A DNA stretch of 64,000 nucleotides. It comes from Myxococcales bacterium (GTDB lineage Bacteria > Myxococcota_A > Polyangia > Haliangiales > Haliangiaceae). Made by a program: the position numbers and the translations under genes. The notes under the pieces are model-generated. The model was not told the origin of the DNA, did no database searches, and worked only from the letters and a program-made list of their open reading frames with translations. The stretch lies in NCBI GenBank assembly GCA_016707895.1, contig JADJGV010000034.1, forward strand, positions 434,001 through 498,000. The letters run 5' to 3'. This document shows positions 16,543-27,567 of this stretch, in pieces. Position 1 is the first letter of the stretch. The number at the start of each line of letters is the position of its first letter.

Positions 16543-17864
16543 ATGACGACGTGTTCCCGCGTGCTTGGGGCGTCACGCGGATGAAGTACGCCTCGTCCCT
16601 CAAGGGCCGGCTGGGGTGGCAAGGGCTCAGTGCCGATGAGTACAGGGAAGAGGGGCCGTATGTGGTGAGCAGCGCCCACTTTCGCGATGAGCGAATCGCG
16701 TGGGAGCTGTGCCCCCGCGTCTCCACGGAGCGCTACCTCCTGGATTCGAATATTCACCTGCAGCCGGGCGACTTGCTGCTCATGAAGGACGGCGCTGCGC
16801 TTGGGAAGCTGGCGTTCGTCGAAGATCTGCCAGGGCCTGCCTGCCTAAACAGCCACCTTCTCCTGTTTCGTCCCAAGCAAGGTGCCTACTGGCCTAAGTA
16901 CCTATACTACTACTGCGCAACGAAGTACTTCCAAGAGTACATCACCGTGCGCGGAACCGGAGCGACGTTCCTCGGCGTCTCGCAGGAGACGATCGGGAAT
17001 CATCCGCTGCGGCTCCCAGCGATCGACGTGCAGCAGCGTGTCGCCGACTTCCTCGACACGAAGACCGCCGCGATCGATGCGCTGATCGAGAAGCAGGAGC
17101 GGCTGCTGGCGCTGCTCGCCGAGAAGCGGCAGGTGGTCATCACGCAAGCGGTGACCAAGGGGCTCGACCCGAGCGTGCCGATGAAGGACTCGGGGGTGGA
17201 CTGGATCGGGCGCGTGCCGGAGCATTGGGACGTCGCTCCCCTGGGGGCGCGATACGACGTGCAGCTCGGCAAGATGCTCGACGCGACGCGTGACGACGGT
17301 GATGGTGAGTTCCCGTACCTGCGCAACGCCAACATCCAGTGGGGCAAGATCGACATCGACGACATCAAGCGGATGTCGCTGAGCGCGCGCGACCGCGAGA
17401 AGTATCGACTGGTCGATGGCGACCTGCTGGTGTGCGAGGGTGGGGCCAACATCAACGTGGTAGCGAAGTCTGCGATCTGGCGCGGGGAACTGGCCGAGTG
17501 CTACTACCAGAAGGCGTTGCACCGCCTTCGGCCCCGCCGGGCAAGCGAGAGTCCGGCGTTCTTGCTTCAGTCCCTGTGGGCGGCTTGGGCGCAGGGTGTC
17601 TTCATCGCAGGTGCGAATCCGAACACGGTGTTCCACCTCACTGCGGTGAAGCTGCGGGCCCATCGAGTGCCATTCCCCCCGGCCGCTGAACAGCTCACGA
17701 TTGGAGCGCATCTCAAGGCAGCCTTGGCGCGGCTGGACGGTGTCGTCGCGCGACTGCGCGAGCGGGCGGACCGTCTCCGCGAATATCGCCAGACGCTCAT
17801 CACCGCCGCCGTCACCGGCAAGCTCGACATCTCGGCCCGCGAGCCCGAGGCCGCGCGCGCATGA
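16539..17864 (+). CDS. hsdS: Type I restriction-modification specificity subunit
   Basis: HsdS selects the bipartite DNA target of the type I complex. The 441 residues follow the usual order. Target-recognition domain 1 runs to about 165. A conserved central helical spacer (QQRVADFLDTKTAAIDALIE and ALLAEKRQVVITQAVTKGLD) leads into PEHWDVAPL at the start of recognition domain 2. The closing repeat of the spacer is RLREYRQTLITAAVTGKLDI. ATG 16539 overlaps the stop of the 60-codon ORF. The first recognition domain (about nt 16550-17000) is less GC-rich than its neighbours, in line with the exchange typical of HsdS recognition domains. The stop overlaps the rhuM start. Confidence 0.93.
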   Translation: MNDDVFPRAWGVTRMKYASSLKGRLGWQGLSADEYREEGPYVVSSAHFRDERIAWELCPRVSTERYLLDSNIHLQPGDLLLMKDGAALGKLAFVEDLPGPACLNSHLLLFRPKQGAYWPKYLYYYCATKYFQEYITVRGTGATFLGVSQETIGNHPLRLPAIDVQQRVADFLDTKTAAIDALIEKQERLLALLAEKRQVVITQAVTKGLDPSVPMKDSGVDWIGRVPEHWDVAPLGARYDVQLGKMLDATRDDGDGEFPYLRNANIQWGKIDIDDIKRMSLSARDREKYRLVDGDLLVCEGGANINVVAKSAIWRGELAECYYQKALHRLRPRRASESPAFLLQSLWAAWAQGVFIAGANPNTVFHLTAVKLRAHRVPFPPAAEQLTIGAHLKAALARLDGVVARLRERADRLREYRQTLITAAVTGKLDISAREPEAARA

Positions 17865-18904
17865 GCGACGCGCCGCCCAAGGAAGGCGAGCTGATCCTCT
17901 ACCGGACTGCCAACGACGCGATCCGGGTCGAGGTGCTGTACGAGTCGGAGACGTTCTGGCTCGACCAGCGGCGCATGGCCGAGCTGTTTGGGGTGGACCT
18001 CCGCACGATCAGCTACCACCTGAAGGAGATCTACGCGTCGGGGGAGCTGACGCCGGCGGCAACTCGCCAGGGAATTTGGAGAGTTCAACGCGAGGGAAAT
18101 CGCGACGTTCGGCGCGAGATCGAGTTCTACAGCCTCGACGCGATCATCTCGGTCGGCTACCGGGTCAACAGCGCGCAGGCCACGCAGTTCCGCATCTGGG
18201 CGACCCAGACGCTGCGCGAGTTCATCGTCAAGGGCTTCGTGCTCGATGACGAGCGCCTCAAGCTGAACAAGCGCTTCGGCAAGGACTACTTCGACGAGCT
18301 GCTCGAGCGAATCCGCGAGATCCGCGCCAGCGAGCGGCGCTTCTACCTCAAGATCACCGACATCTACGAGCAGTGCAGCATCGACTACGACAAGCACGCC
18401 GAGACGACGCAGACGTTCTTCAAGACCGTGCAGAACAAGCTGCACTGGGCGGTGACGGGCAAGACCGCGGCCGAGATCATCGCCGAGCGGGCCGACGCCG
18501 GCAAACCGTCGATGGGGCTGACCACCTGGAAGAACGCGCCCAAAGGCAAGATCCTGAGGAGCGACGTGCGCGTCGCCAAGAACTACCTCATCGAGGACGA
18601 GATCCACGAGCTCGAGCGCGTGGTGTCGATGTACCTCGACTACGCCGAGAACCAGGCGGCGCGCCAGATCCCCATGAAGATGGCCGACTGGGTGCGCAAG
18701 CTCGACGCGTTCTTGCAATTCAACGAGTACGAGGTGCTGACCAGCGCCGGCAAGGTCTCCGCCGAGGTCGCCAAGGAGCTCGCCGAGGCCGCGTACGACC
18801 AGTTCCGGGTGCAGCAGGATCGTGCGTTCGAGAGCGACTTCGAGGCCGAGGTGAAGCGCATCGCCGGCAAGCCGCCATCGCGCAGGAAGAAGGGCGACCC
18901 ATGA
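17861..18904 (+). CDS. rhuM: RhuM family protein within the type I RM operon
   Basis: The 347-residue product matches the RhuM family. The N-terminal section ILYRTANDAIRVEVLYESET-FWLDQRRMAELFGVD is followed by a winged-helix-like part (RTISYHLKEIYASGEL). The central core contains GYRVNSAQATQFRIWATQTL, then KNYLIEDEIHELERVVSMYL. RhuM was first named from a Salmonella pathogenicity island, and homologues are common inside type I restriction operons, where their function is unresolved. DNA binding or regulation of restriction is a reasonable guess. It overlaps hsdS before and hsdR after by ATGA, so its level is tied to the RM subunits. Confidence 0.92.
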   Translation: MSDAPPKEGELILYRTANDAIRVEVLYESETFWLDQRRMAELFGVDLRTISYHLKEIYASGELTPAATRQGIWRVQREGNRDVRREIEFYSLDAIISVGYRVNSAQATQFRIWATQTLREFIVKGFVLDDERLKLNKRFGKDYFDELLERIREIRASERRFYLKITDIYEQCSIDYDKHAETTQTFFKTVQNKLHWAVTGKTAAEIIAERADAGKPSMGLTTWKNAPKGKILRSDVRVAKNYLIEDEIHELERVVSMYLDYAENQAARQIPMKMADWVRKLDAFLQFNEYEVLTSAGKVSAEVAKELAEAAYDQFRVQQDRAFESDFEAEVKRIAGKPPSRRKKGDP

Positions 18905-21900
18905 CGACCAAGGGCACCGAGCGCGCGTTCGAGGACGTGATCGAGCACCACCTGGTGACCGTCGGCGGCTGGCACACGGTCGCGGCCGCGGAGTTCGACC
19001 GCGAGCGGGCGCTGATCCCGAGCGAGCTGTTCGCCTTCATCACCGCCACCCAGCAGCCGCTGTGGGACGAGCTGCGGGCGCACCACGGCGCCGGGCTGGA
19101 GGTGGCGGTCCTCGACGCCTTGGTCAAGGCCCGCCACAGCCAGGGCACGCTCGATGTGCTCCGACACGGGTTCAAGTTCTTGGGCAAGAAGCTGACGCTG
19201 GCGACGTTTGCGCCGGCGCACGGGCTCAACCCCGAGGTGCTGGCCGCCTACGCCGCGAACCGCCTGGCGGTGACCCGGCAGGTCCACTTCGCCGCCCCCG
19301 GTGACAAGGACGCCCGCGACTCGATCGATACGATGCTGTCGCTGAACGGCGTGCCGGTCGCGACCGTCGAGCTGAAGAACCCGCTCACCCACCAGAACGT
19401 GAAGCACGGCATCGCGCAGTACTGCGCGCGCGATCCGCGGCACCGGCTCTTCCAGTTCAAGCGTGGCGCGCTGGTCCACTTCGCGGTCGATCCCGATCAC
19501 GCGGTCATGACGACGCTGTTGTGCGGTGAGGGCACCACGTTCTTGCCGTTCAATCGCGGGGCGCACGGTGGCGCCGGCAACCCCGAGCATCCCAGCGGCA
19601 ACCGCACCGCGTACCTGTGGGAGGAGGTCTGGCAGCGCGACTCGTTCCTCGACATCGTCGGACGGTTCTTGCACCTGGCGCGCGAGGAGAAGGTCCGCGC
19701 CGGCAAGAAGGTGGAGGAGGAGAAGCTGGTCTTCCCGCGTTACCACCAGCTCGACGCGGTGCGCCGGCTCGAGGCCGCGGCGCGCGTCGACGGCCCGGGG
19801 CACAGCTACCTCATCCAGCACTCGGCCGGCTCGGGGAAGTCCAACAGCATCGCGTGGCTCGCGCACCGGCTGGCCAGCCTGCACGACGCGCACGACCAGC
19901 GGGTCTTCGACTCGGTCGTCGTGATCACCGATCGCCGGCTGCTCGACAAGCAGCTCCAGGGCACCATCTACCAGTTCGAGCACAAGCAGGGCGTCGTCGC
20001 GAAGGTCGACGCGCACTCCGACCAGCTCGCCGAGGCGCTGGCCCGCGGCGCCGCGATCATCATCACGACGCTGCAGAAGTTCCCGATCGTGCTCGACAAG
20101 CTCGGCGCGATGAACGAGAAGCGCTACGCGCTCATCGTGGACGAGGCCCACAGCTCGCAGACCGGCGAGTCGGCGCGCAAGATGAAGCAGGTTCTCGCGG
20201 CGGGCTCGCTGGAGGAGGCCGAGGCCGTCGACGCCGAGGGTGAGGAGGACGACGGCGAGGAGCAGGTGCTGGCGGCGGTCATGCGGTCGCGCGGGCGACA
20301 GCCGAACCTGTCGTACTTCGCCTTCACCGCGACGCCCAAGGCCAAGACCTTGGAGATCTTCGGCAACCGCGATGCTGAGGGCAAGCCGCGCCCGTTTCAC
20401 CTGTACTCGATGCGCCAGGCCATTGAGGAGGGCTTCATCCTCGACGTGCTCCGCAGCTACACGACCTACAAGGCGTTCTATCGGCTGGTCAAGGCGACCG
20501 AGAACGACCCCCGCGTGCCGAAGCAGGAGGCGACGCGGCAGCTCGCGCGCTTCATGAGCCTGCACCCGCACAACATCGCCCAGAAGACCGAGGTCATGGT
20601 CGAGCACTTCCGCGCGAAGGTGCGCCACAAGCTCGGCGGGCGCGCCAAGGCGATGCTGGTGACGAGCTCCCGCCTGCACGCGGTACGGTACAAGCGGGCG
20701 TTCGAGGCGTACCTCAAGGAGAAGGGCTACGCGGACGTCGGCGTGCTGGTGGCGTTCTCGGGCACGGTGAAGGACCCGGACACCGACCTCGAGTACACCG
20801 AGCCCGGGATGAACATGGACAAGGCGGGCAAGCGCATCTCCGAGTCCGCGCTACGCGACGCGTTCGACGGTGACGACTTCCAGCTCCTGCTCGTCGCCAA
20901 CAAGTACCAGACCGGCTTCGACCAGCCGCTGCTCCACACGATGTACGTCGACAAGCGCCTGGCGGGGGTGCAGGCGGTGCAGACGCTGTCGCGCTTGAAC
21001 CGGACCTCGCCGGGCAAGGTCGACACGTTCGTTCTCGACTTCGTGAACGACTCCGAGGAGATCCAGCGCAGCTTCCAGCCGTACTACGAGGCCACGACGG
21101 TGGCCGAGTCGGCCGATCCACAGCAGCTCTACGACCTGGCCCACAAGCTCGAGGCTGCGCAGGTCTTCTGGACGTCGGAGGTCCTGGCGTTCTGCAAGGT
21201 GTTCTTCTCGCCCCGCGAGCGGCAGACGGTCCACGACCAGGCCGAGATGCACCGACACTTGAACCCGGGTGTCGATCGCTTCAAGGTGTTGGACGAGGGC
21301 CCGCGCGACGAGTTCCGCAACGCGCTGGGGGCGTTCGTGCGCTTGTACGCGTTCCTGGCCCAGGTGATGCCGTTCACCGACCCCGACCTCGAGCGGCTGT
21401 ACACCTTTGCGCGCTTCTTCGAGACCAAGCTGCCGCAGGATTCGAAGAAGGACCCGCTCCGCCTCGATGGCGATGTCGCGTTGAAGTACTACCGGCTCGA
21501 CAAGCTGTCGGAGGGGGCGATCGTGCTGCGCGCCGCCGAGCCAGGGGTGGTATACGGCGCGAAGGAGGTCGGCACGAAGCAGGCGCGAGAGGACGAGGCG
21601 CAGCTATCGGAGATCATCGAGGTGTTGAACGAGCGCTTCGGCACCGAGTTCGACCAGGCCGACCAGCTCTTGTTCGACCAGTTCATCGCGGCGGCGAAGC
21701 TCGACGACGAGGTCGTGCAGCGGGCGCGGGCCAACCCCCTCGACAACTTCGCCCTGGCGATGAAGGGCAAGGTCGAGGGCCTGATGGTCGACCGCATGGA
21801 TCAGAACCAGGAGATCGTCACCCGCTACCTGAACGACCCGCAGTTCCAGGACCTGGCCTTCCGCCTGCTCGTGAAGCGCATCTACGACGAGATCCGCGCG

Positions 21901-21927
21901 CGGCAGGGTGAGTCGGCCGGCCGGTAA
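18901..21927 (+). CDS. hsdR: Type I restriction endonuclease/translocase subunit
   Basis: HsdR translocates DNA with ATP and cleaves it away from the recognition site. The 1008-residue product has an N-terminal PD-(D/E)xK-type nuclease region (DTMLSLNGVPVATVELK, with E157 and K159). The Walker A motif SAGSGKS is at about 306-312, the DEAH box (DEAHSSQ) at about 414, and motif III is FTATPK. A RecA-like second lobe contains ANKYQTGFDQPLL and a helical C-terminal region binds the MTase core. ATG 18901 overlaps the rhuM stop (ATGA). All the residues needed for activity appear intact, so the RM system looks functional. Confidence 0.95.
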   Translation: MTTKGTERAFEDVIEHHLVTVGGWHTVAAAEFDRERALIPSELFAFITATQQPLWDELRAHHGAGLEVAVLDALVKARHSQGTLDVLRHGFKFLGKKLTLATFAPAHGLNPEVLAAYAANRLAVTRQVHFAAPGDKDARDSIDTMLSLNGVPVATVELKNPLTHQNVKHGIAQYCARDPRHRLFQFKRGALVHFAVDPDHAVMTTLLCGEGTTFLPFNRGAHGGAGNPEHPSGNRTAYLWEEVWQRDSFLDIVGRFLHLAREEKVRAGKKVEEEKLVFPRYHQLDAVRRLEAAARVDGPGHSYLIQHSAGSGKSNSIAWLAHRLASLHDAHDQRVFDSVVVITDRRLLDKQLQGTIYQFEHKQGVVAKVDAHSDQLAEALARGAAIIITTLQKFPIVLDKLGAMNEKRYALIVDEAHSSQTGESARKMKQVLAAGSLEEAEAVDAEGEEDDGEEQVLAAVMRSRGRQPNLSYFAFTATPKAKTLEIFGNRDAEGKPRPFHLYSMRQAIEEGFILDVLRSYTTYKAFYRLVKATENDPRVPKQEATRQLARFMSLHPHNIAQKTEVMVEHFRAKVRHKLGGRAKAMLVTSSRLHAVRYKRAFEAYLKEKGYADVGVLVAFSGTVKDPDTDLEYTEPGMNMDKAGKRISESALRDAFDGDDFQLLLVANKYQTGFDQPLLHTMYVDKRLAGVQAVQTLSRLNRTSPGKVDTFVLDFVNDSEEIQRSFQPYYEATTVAESADPQQLYDLAHKLEAAQVFWTSEVLAFCKVFFSPRERQTVHDQAEMHRHLNPGVDRFKVLDEGPRDEFRNALGAFVRLYAFLAQVMPFTDPDLERLYTFARFFETKLPQDSKKDPLRLDGDVALKYYRLDKLSEGAIVLRAAEPGVVYGAKEVGTKQAREDEAQLSEIIEVLNERFGTEFDQADQLLFDQFIAAAKLDDEVVQRARANPLDNFALAMKGKVEGLMVDRMDQNQEIVTRYLNDPQFQDLAFRLLVKRIYDEIRARQGESAGR

Positions 21928-21936
21928 GCCGCTCCC

Positions 21937-23208
21937 TCACAGCCCGGTGACGAGCCAGAGCACGAGCAGCGAGACGGCCAGCGTGGGGATGGTCAGCAGC
22001 ACGCCGACGCGGATGAAGGTGGTGACCTTGACGTCGACCTGGTGCTTGCGCAGCAGGTCGTACCAGAGGAGCGAGGCGAGCGAGCCGACGGGCAGGAGGC
22101 GGGGGCCGAGGTCGCCGCCGACGAGCGCGGCGAGGGCGCGGGTGTTGCCAGGGTCGGGCGAGCCGTCGGGCGAGCCGGCGAGGGCGAAGGCGTTGAGGAC
22201 CGACATCGGGTGGTTGTTGAGCGCGGCGGAGCCGACGGCCGAGGTGACGCCGATGGTGGCGACCGGCGCGGGCGACGAGGCGTAGAGCGAGCGCAGCCAG
22301 CCGACGACGCCGACGCGCTCGAGCGCCATGGCGAGGATGAACACGCCCATCAGGAACGGGAAGATGGTCCAGGCGACACCGCCGACCAGCGCGGCGGGGC
22401 GGTGGCCGGCGTGCACGCTGACCGCGACGCAGACGGCGGCGCCGGCGGCGGCGACCGGCCACAGCGGCAGGTCGAAGTACGCGAAGATCGGGTAGGCGCA
22501 CAGCGCCGCGACGACGGCGACGAGCACGAGCTGCGCCCCGACGCTCAGCGGCTCGGGCGCGGTCGGCCAGGCGCCGAGGGCCGGCGAGGCGTCGCTGAGG
22601 ACGTCGCGGAAGATCCACGCGAGCACTGCGTACGCGACGAGCCAGCCGGCGATCGCCACCGGGATCATCGCCACCGCGTAGGCGTTGAAGCCGATGCCGG
22701 CGTGGTCGCAGAAGATCAGGTTCATCGGGTTGGAGATGACCAGCGGCGCGACGCCGGCGGCGGTGAACACCGCGACCGCGAACGGCACGAGGAACTTGGG
22801 GTGGCGGCGCGGGTAGACCGTCCGCAAGAGCAGGATCACGGTCGGCGTCATGAGCAGGATCGCGGCGTCGTTCGACAGCGCGGCCGCGACCAGCGCCGAC
22901 AGCGCGAAGGTGACGCGGAAGGCGTGCTTCACCGGCCCCCGGGTGCGCGGCTCGATGATCGCGGCGAGGCGCGCCAGCAGGCCGAGGCGTTCGGCCGCCG
23001 ACGTCATCGTCATCACCGCGGCCAGCGTGACGTACGCGCGCCACTGCGCCTCGGCGGCGGTGCGGAAGTCGGACAGCGCGACGGCGCCGCCGAGCGCGGC
23101 GACGGCGACGGCCAGCCCGGCCCCCACCGTCGGACCGAGGCCGTGGGGCCGCCAGGCGACGGCGCCGACCAGCACCGCGAGCCCGACGAACACGACGGCG
23201 GTCGACAC
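21937..23208 (-). CDS. ArsB/NhaD-type (ion transporter superfamily) permease
   Basis: This 423-residue polytopic inner-membrane protein has about 10-12 hydrophobic helices. Two signatures of the ArsB/NhaD/SLC13-like superfamily are visible: ALSNDAAILLMTPTVILLL in the first half, and SAALNNHPMSVLNAFAL plus GGDLGPRLLPVGSLASLLW in the second. The last is especially like arsenite exporter ArsB. No arsR, arsC or arsA gene is nearby, so the substrate (arsenite, Na+/H+ exchange or an organic anion) is open. The start is GTG 23208, with a TACCAT box 8 nt upstream. It is convergent with hsdR, with only nine bases between the genes, so it is probably not part of the RM system. Confidence 0.85.
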   Translation of the reverse strand: MSTAVVFVGLAVLVGAVAWRPHGLGPTVGAGLAVAVAALGGAVALSDFRTAAEAQWRAYVTLAAVMTMTSAAERLGLLARLAAIIEPRTRGPVKHAFRVTFALSALVAAALSNDAAILLMTPTVILLLRTVYPRRHPKFLVPFAVAVFTAAGVAPLVISNPMNLIFCDHAGIGFNAYAVAMIPVAIAGWLVAYAVLAWIFRDVLSDASPALGAWPTAPEPLSVGAQLVLVAVVAALCAYPIFAYFDLPLWPVAAAGAAVCVAVSVHAGHRPAALVGGVAWTIFPFLMGVFILAMALERVGVVGWLRSLYASSPAPVATIGVTSAVGSAALNNHPMSVLNAFALAGSPDGSPDPGNTRALAALVGGDLGPRLLPVGSLASLLWYDLLRKHQVDVKVTTFIRVGVLLTIPTLAVSLLVLWLVTGL

Positions 23209-23216
23209 GTCCGGCG

Positions 23217-23222
23217 ATGGTA
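23217..23222 (-). promoter_or_regulatory. -10-like TACCAT before the permease gene
   Basis: TACCAT on the minus strand ends 8 nt before GTG 23208. It supports that GTG start and a very short leader. Confidence 0.45.
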
Positions 23223-23331
23223 GCCCAACCGTGCCGCGACCGCGCCGCCGCGGCGGCGCAGGCGCACCGCGGTGATCGGCTGCCAGCGCCGCGGCCGCGC
23301 GGGGCCGGCGGTGGCGCGCCTAGCATCGGGC

Positions 23332-23919
23332 ATGCGCACGCGCCTGATCGCGACGATGGCCGTGGTCGGCACGCTGGCGACGATCGGGGTGGCCCGCGCC
23401 GATGAGGAGCCGGCGGTGGCGCCGGAACAGGCCCAGGCGATCGGGCTGGCGGTGACCGCGGCCGGGCTGCTCGGCAGCGCGTACCTGTGGCAGACCGCTG
23501 GCGGCTTGCCGGCGGACGACGGCCGCGACGAGCGGCGGATGCTCGCGGCGGGCGCGGCCACGCTGACGCTCGGCGTCGGGCCGATGGCCGGGCTGTGGGC
23601 CGGTGGCGCCCGGCGGCGCGCGGTGCTCGGCGGCGCGACGCGCCCGGCGATGATCGTGGTCGGCGGGCTGGGGGCGGTGACCGGCGCGCTGGTGATCGGG
23701 TTCGGTTGCTTCGAGACCAGCGACTGCCGCGGCGCGCAGGTCGCCGGTGGCGCGCTGATCGGCGCCGGCGCGCTGCTGGGCGCCGGCGCGGTGGCCTGGG
23801 CGGCGTGGGATCTGCTCGCGACGCCGTCCTTGGTCGCGCGACGCCGCGGCACCCGGATCGGCGTGGCGCCGGTGATCGCCGGCGATCGCGTCGGGCTGGC
23901 GGTAACCGTCGTCCGGTAG
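23332..23919 (+). CDS. Small membrane protein of unknown function
   Basis: The 195-residue product starts with a signal peptide (LIATMAVVGTLATIGVARA) and has four further hydrophobic stretches separated by short Arg/Asp loops (for example AIGLAVTAAGLLGSAYLW, MIVVGGLGAVTGALVIGFG and ALIGAGALLGAGAVAWAAW). Two cysteines in FGCFETSDC could form a disulfide. I recognise no family. The start is ATG 23332, with TAGCAT 5 nt upstream at 23321-23326. It lies 47 nt before deoC on the same strand, but deoC has its own -10-like box, so the two may be separate units. Confidence 0.65.
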   Translation: MRTRLIATMAVVGTLATIGVARADEEPAVAPEQAQAIGLAVTAAGLLGSAYLWQTAGGLPADDGRDERRMLAAGAATLTLGVGPMAGLWAGGARRRAVLGGATRPAMIVVGGLGAVTGALVIGFGCFETSDCRGAQVAGGALIGAGALLGAGAVAWAAWDLLATPSLVARRRGTRIGVAPVIAGDRVGLAVTVVR

Positions 23920-23951
23920 CCCGGCCGCGCGCGGGCGGGCGAGCGTTCGGG

Positions 23952-23957
23952 TATAGT
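23952..23957 (+). promoter_or_regulatory. -10 box TATAGT before deoC
   Basis: TATAGT, one base from the TATAAT consensus, ends 9 nt before ATG 23967. It is the probable promoter of the deoC-deoA-punA-cdd operon. Confidence 0.6.
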
Positions 23958-23966
23958 CGCCGACCC

Positions 23967-24889
23967 ATGTCCGACGTCGATCGCCTGGTCGATCTCATCA
24001 CCGAGAAGGTCCGCGCCCGCCTGGCCACCCAGGGCGCGGCGGGCCCGAGCCTGGCTGCGCTCAAGCCGCGCGACCGCGGCGAGTGCACCGACGACGCGGC
24101 GCCCGGCGCCGACTGCGCGACCTGCGGCTCGTGCGTGGTGCGCCGGCCGTGGTCGGTGCGGGCGATGGAGGGCGCCGGCGCGATGCGCGTCGGCGCGCCC
24201 CCCGGCATCGGCGCGGTGCCGGCCGACCTGGCCAAGCTGATCGATCACACGCTGCTCAAGGCCGACGCCACCCGCGACGAGGTGGTCGCGCTGTGCGCTG
24301 AGGCCAAGCAGCACCGGTTCGCGTCGGTGTGCGTCAACACCACGTGGGTCGGGCTGTGTAAGTCGCTGCTGGCCGGCACCGACGTGATGGTGTGCTGCGT
24401 GGTCGGCTTCCCGCTCGGCGCGATGACCCCGACCGCCAAGGCCTACGAGGCCCGCGACGCGGTCCGGCAGGGCGCGCGCGAGATCGACATGGTCATCAAC
24501 CTCGGCGCGCTCAAGTCCAAGGACTACGAGACCGTGTTCGAGGACATCTGCCGGGTGGTCAAGGCCGCGGCGCCGGCCGGGGTCAAGGTCATCCTCGAGA
24601 CCTCGACGCTCGATCACGATCAGAAGGTCATCGGCTGCACGCTGTCCAAGCTGGCCGGCGCGGCGTTCGTCAAGACCTCGACCGGCTTCGCCAAGGGCGG
24701 CGCCACCGTGGAGGACGTCGCGCTGATGCGCGCGATCGTCGGCACCGAGATCGGCGTCAAGGCGTCGGGCGGCGTCCGCACCGCCGAGGACGCGCTGCGC
24801 ATGGCCCAGGCCGGCGCCAACCGCATCGGCGCCTCGGCGTCGGTGGCGATCGTCACCGGCAAGACCGAGGGCGACAAGAAAGGCTACTG

Positions 24890-24890
<1 letters not shown>
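23967..24890 (+). CDS. deoC: Deoxyribose-5-phosphate aldolase with N-terminal extension
   Basis: DeoC cleaves 2-deoxyribose-5-phosphate to glyceraldehyde-3-phosphate and acetaldehyde. The catalytic core starts at about residue 84 (ADLAKLIDHTLLKADAT) and holds the Schiff-base lysine K236 in VKTSTGF, the assisting K265 in VKASGGV and D174 in EIDMVINLG. Before it lies an ~80-residue extension absent from ordinary DeoC. This comprises an amphipathic helix (DRLVDLITEKVRARLA), a linker, and four cysteines (C40, C50, C53, C56, the last three as CATCGSC). The helix resembles encapsulation peptides of bacterial microcompartment cargo, and an aldolase of this kind is known in the Haliangium microcompartment. 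The cysteines could bind Zn or an Fe-S cluster. It is the first gene of a nucleoside catabolic operon. Confidence 0.95.
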
Positions 24891-26215
<1,325 letters not shown>

Positions 26216-26226
26216 GGGAGAGCCGC

Positions 26227-27089
<863 letters not shown>

Positions 27090-27093
<4 letters not shown>

Positions 27094-27560
27094 CCGCGCA
27101 GCGGCGCGCGAAGGCGTCCGTGAAGCCGGCCGGCGCCCGCGCGGCCGCGCCCGATCTCGAGGCGCTGGCCCGGGCCGCGCAGGCCCGCGCCTACGCGCCG
27201 TACTCGAAGTTCCACGTCGGCTGCGCGCTGGTCACCCGCGACGGCGCGGTGTTCACCGGCGCCAACGTCGAGAACGCGTCGTACGGCCTGTGCATCTGCG
27301 CCGAGCGCAACGCGCTGATGGCGATGGCGCTGGCGGGGCACCGCGATCTCGCCGAGCTGGTGGTCGCGACCGACATCGCGCCGCCGGCGTCGCCGTGCGG
27401 CATGTGCCGCCAGACGATGCTCGAGTTCAGCCCCGATCCCGCCGCCACCCGGATCACCGCGATCGGCCCCGGCGCCGCGCGGGTGAGCTGGACGGTGGCC
27501 GAGCTGATCCCCGCCGGCTTCACCGGCAAGCAGCTCGCGCCGGCCAAGCGCCGCCGCTGA
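27090..27560 (+). CDS. cdd: Cytidine deaminase
   Basis: Cdd converts cytidine and deoxycytidine to uridine and deoxyuridine, which DeoA can then cleave. The 156-residue product has the tetrameric-type zinc site: C70 and E72 in CAE, and C103 and C106 in PCGMCRQ. The substrate-binding segment AYAPYSKFHVGCAL and GANVENASYGLCICAERNA are also typical. GTG 27090 overlaps the punA stop (GTGA). An alternative GTG at 27120 would remove a basic, Ala-rich start that is not conserved. It is the last gene of the operon and is convergent with the next, seven bases away. Confidence 0.95.
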
Positions 27561-27567
27561 GCCAGTG

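Noticed and set aside
16264..16757. Short minus-strand frames across the hsdM-hsdS junction
   Set aside because: They are shadows with no ribosome site; the plus-strand 60-codon frame is better supported by the ATGA overlaps.
21937..23208. Calling the permease arsB outright
   Set aside because: The signature is like ArsB, but no ars genes are nearby and the superfamily has many substrates.
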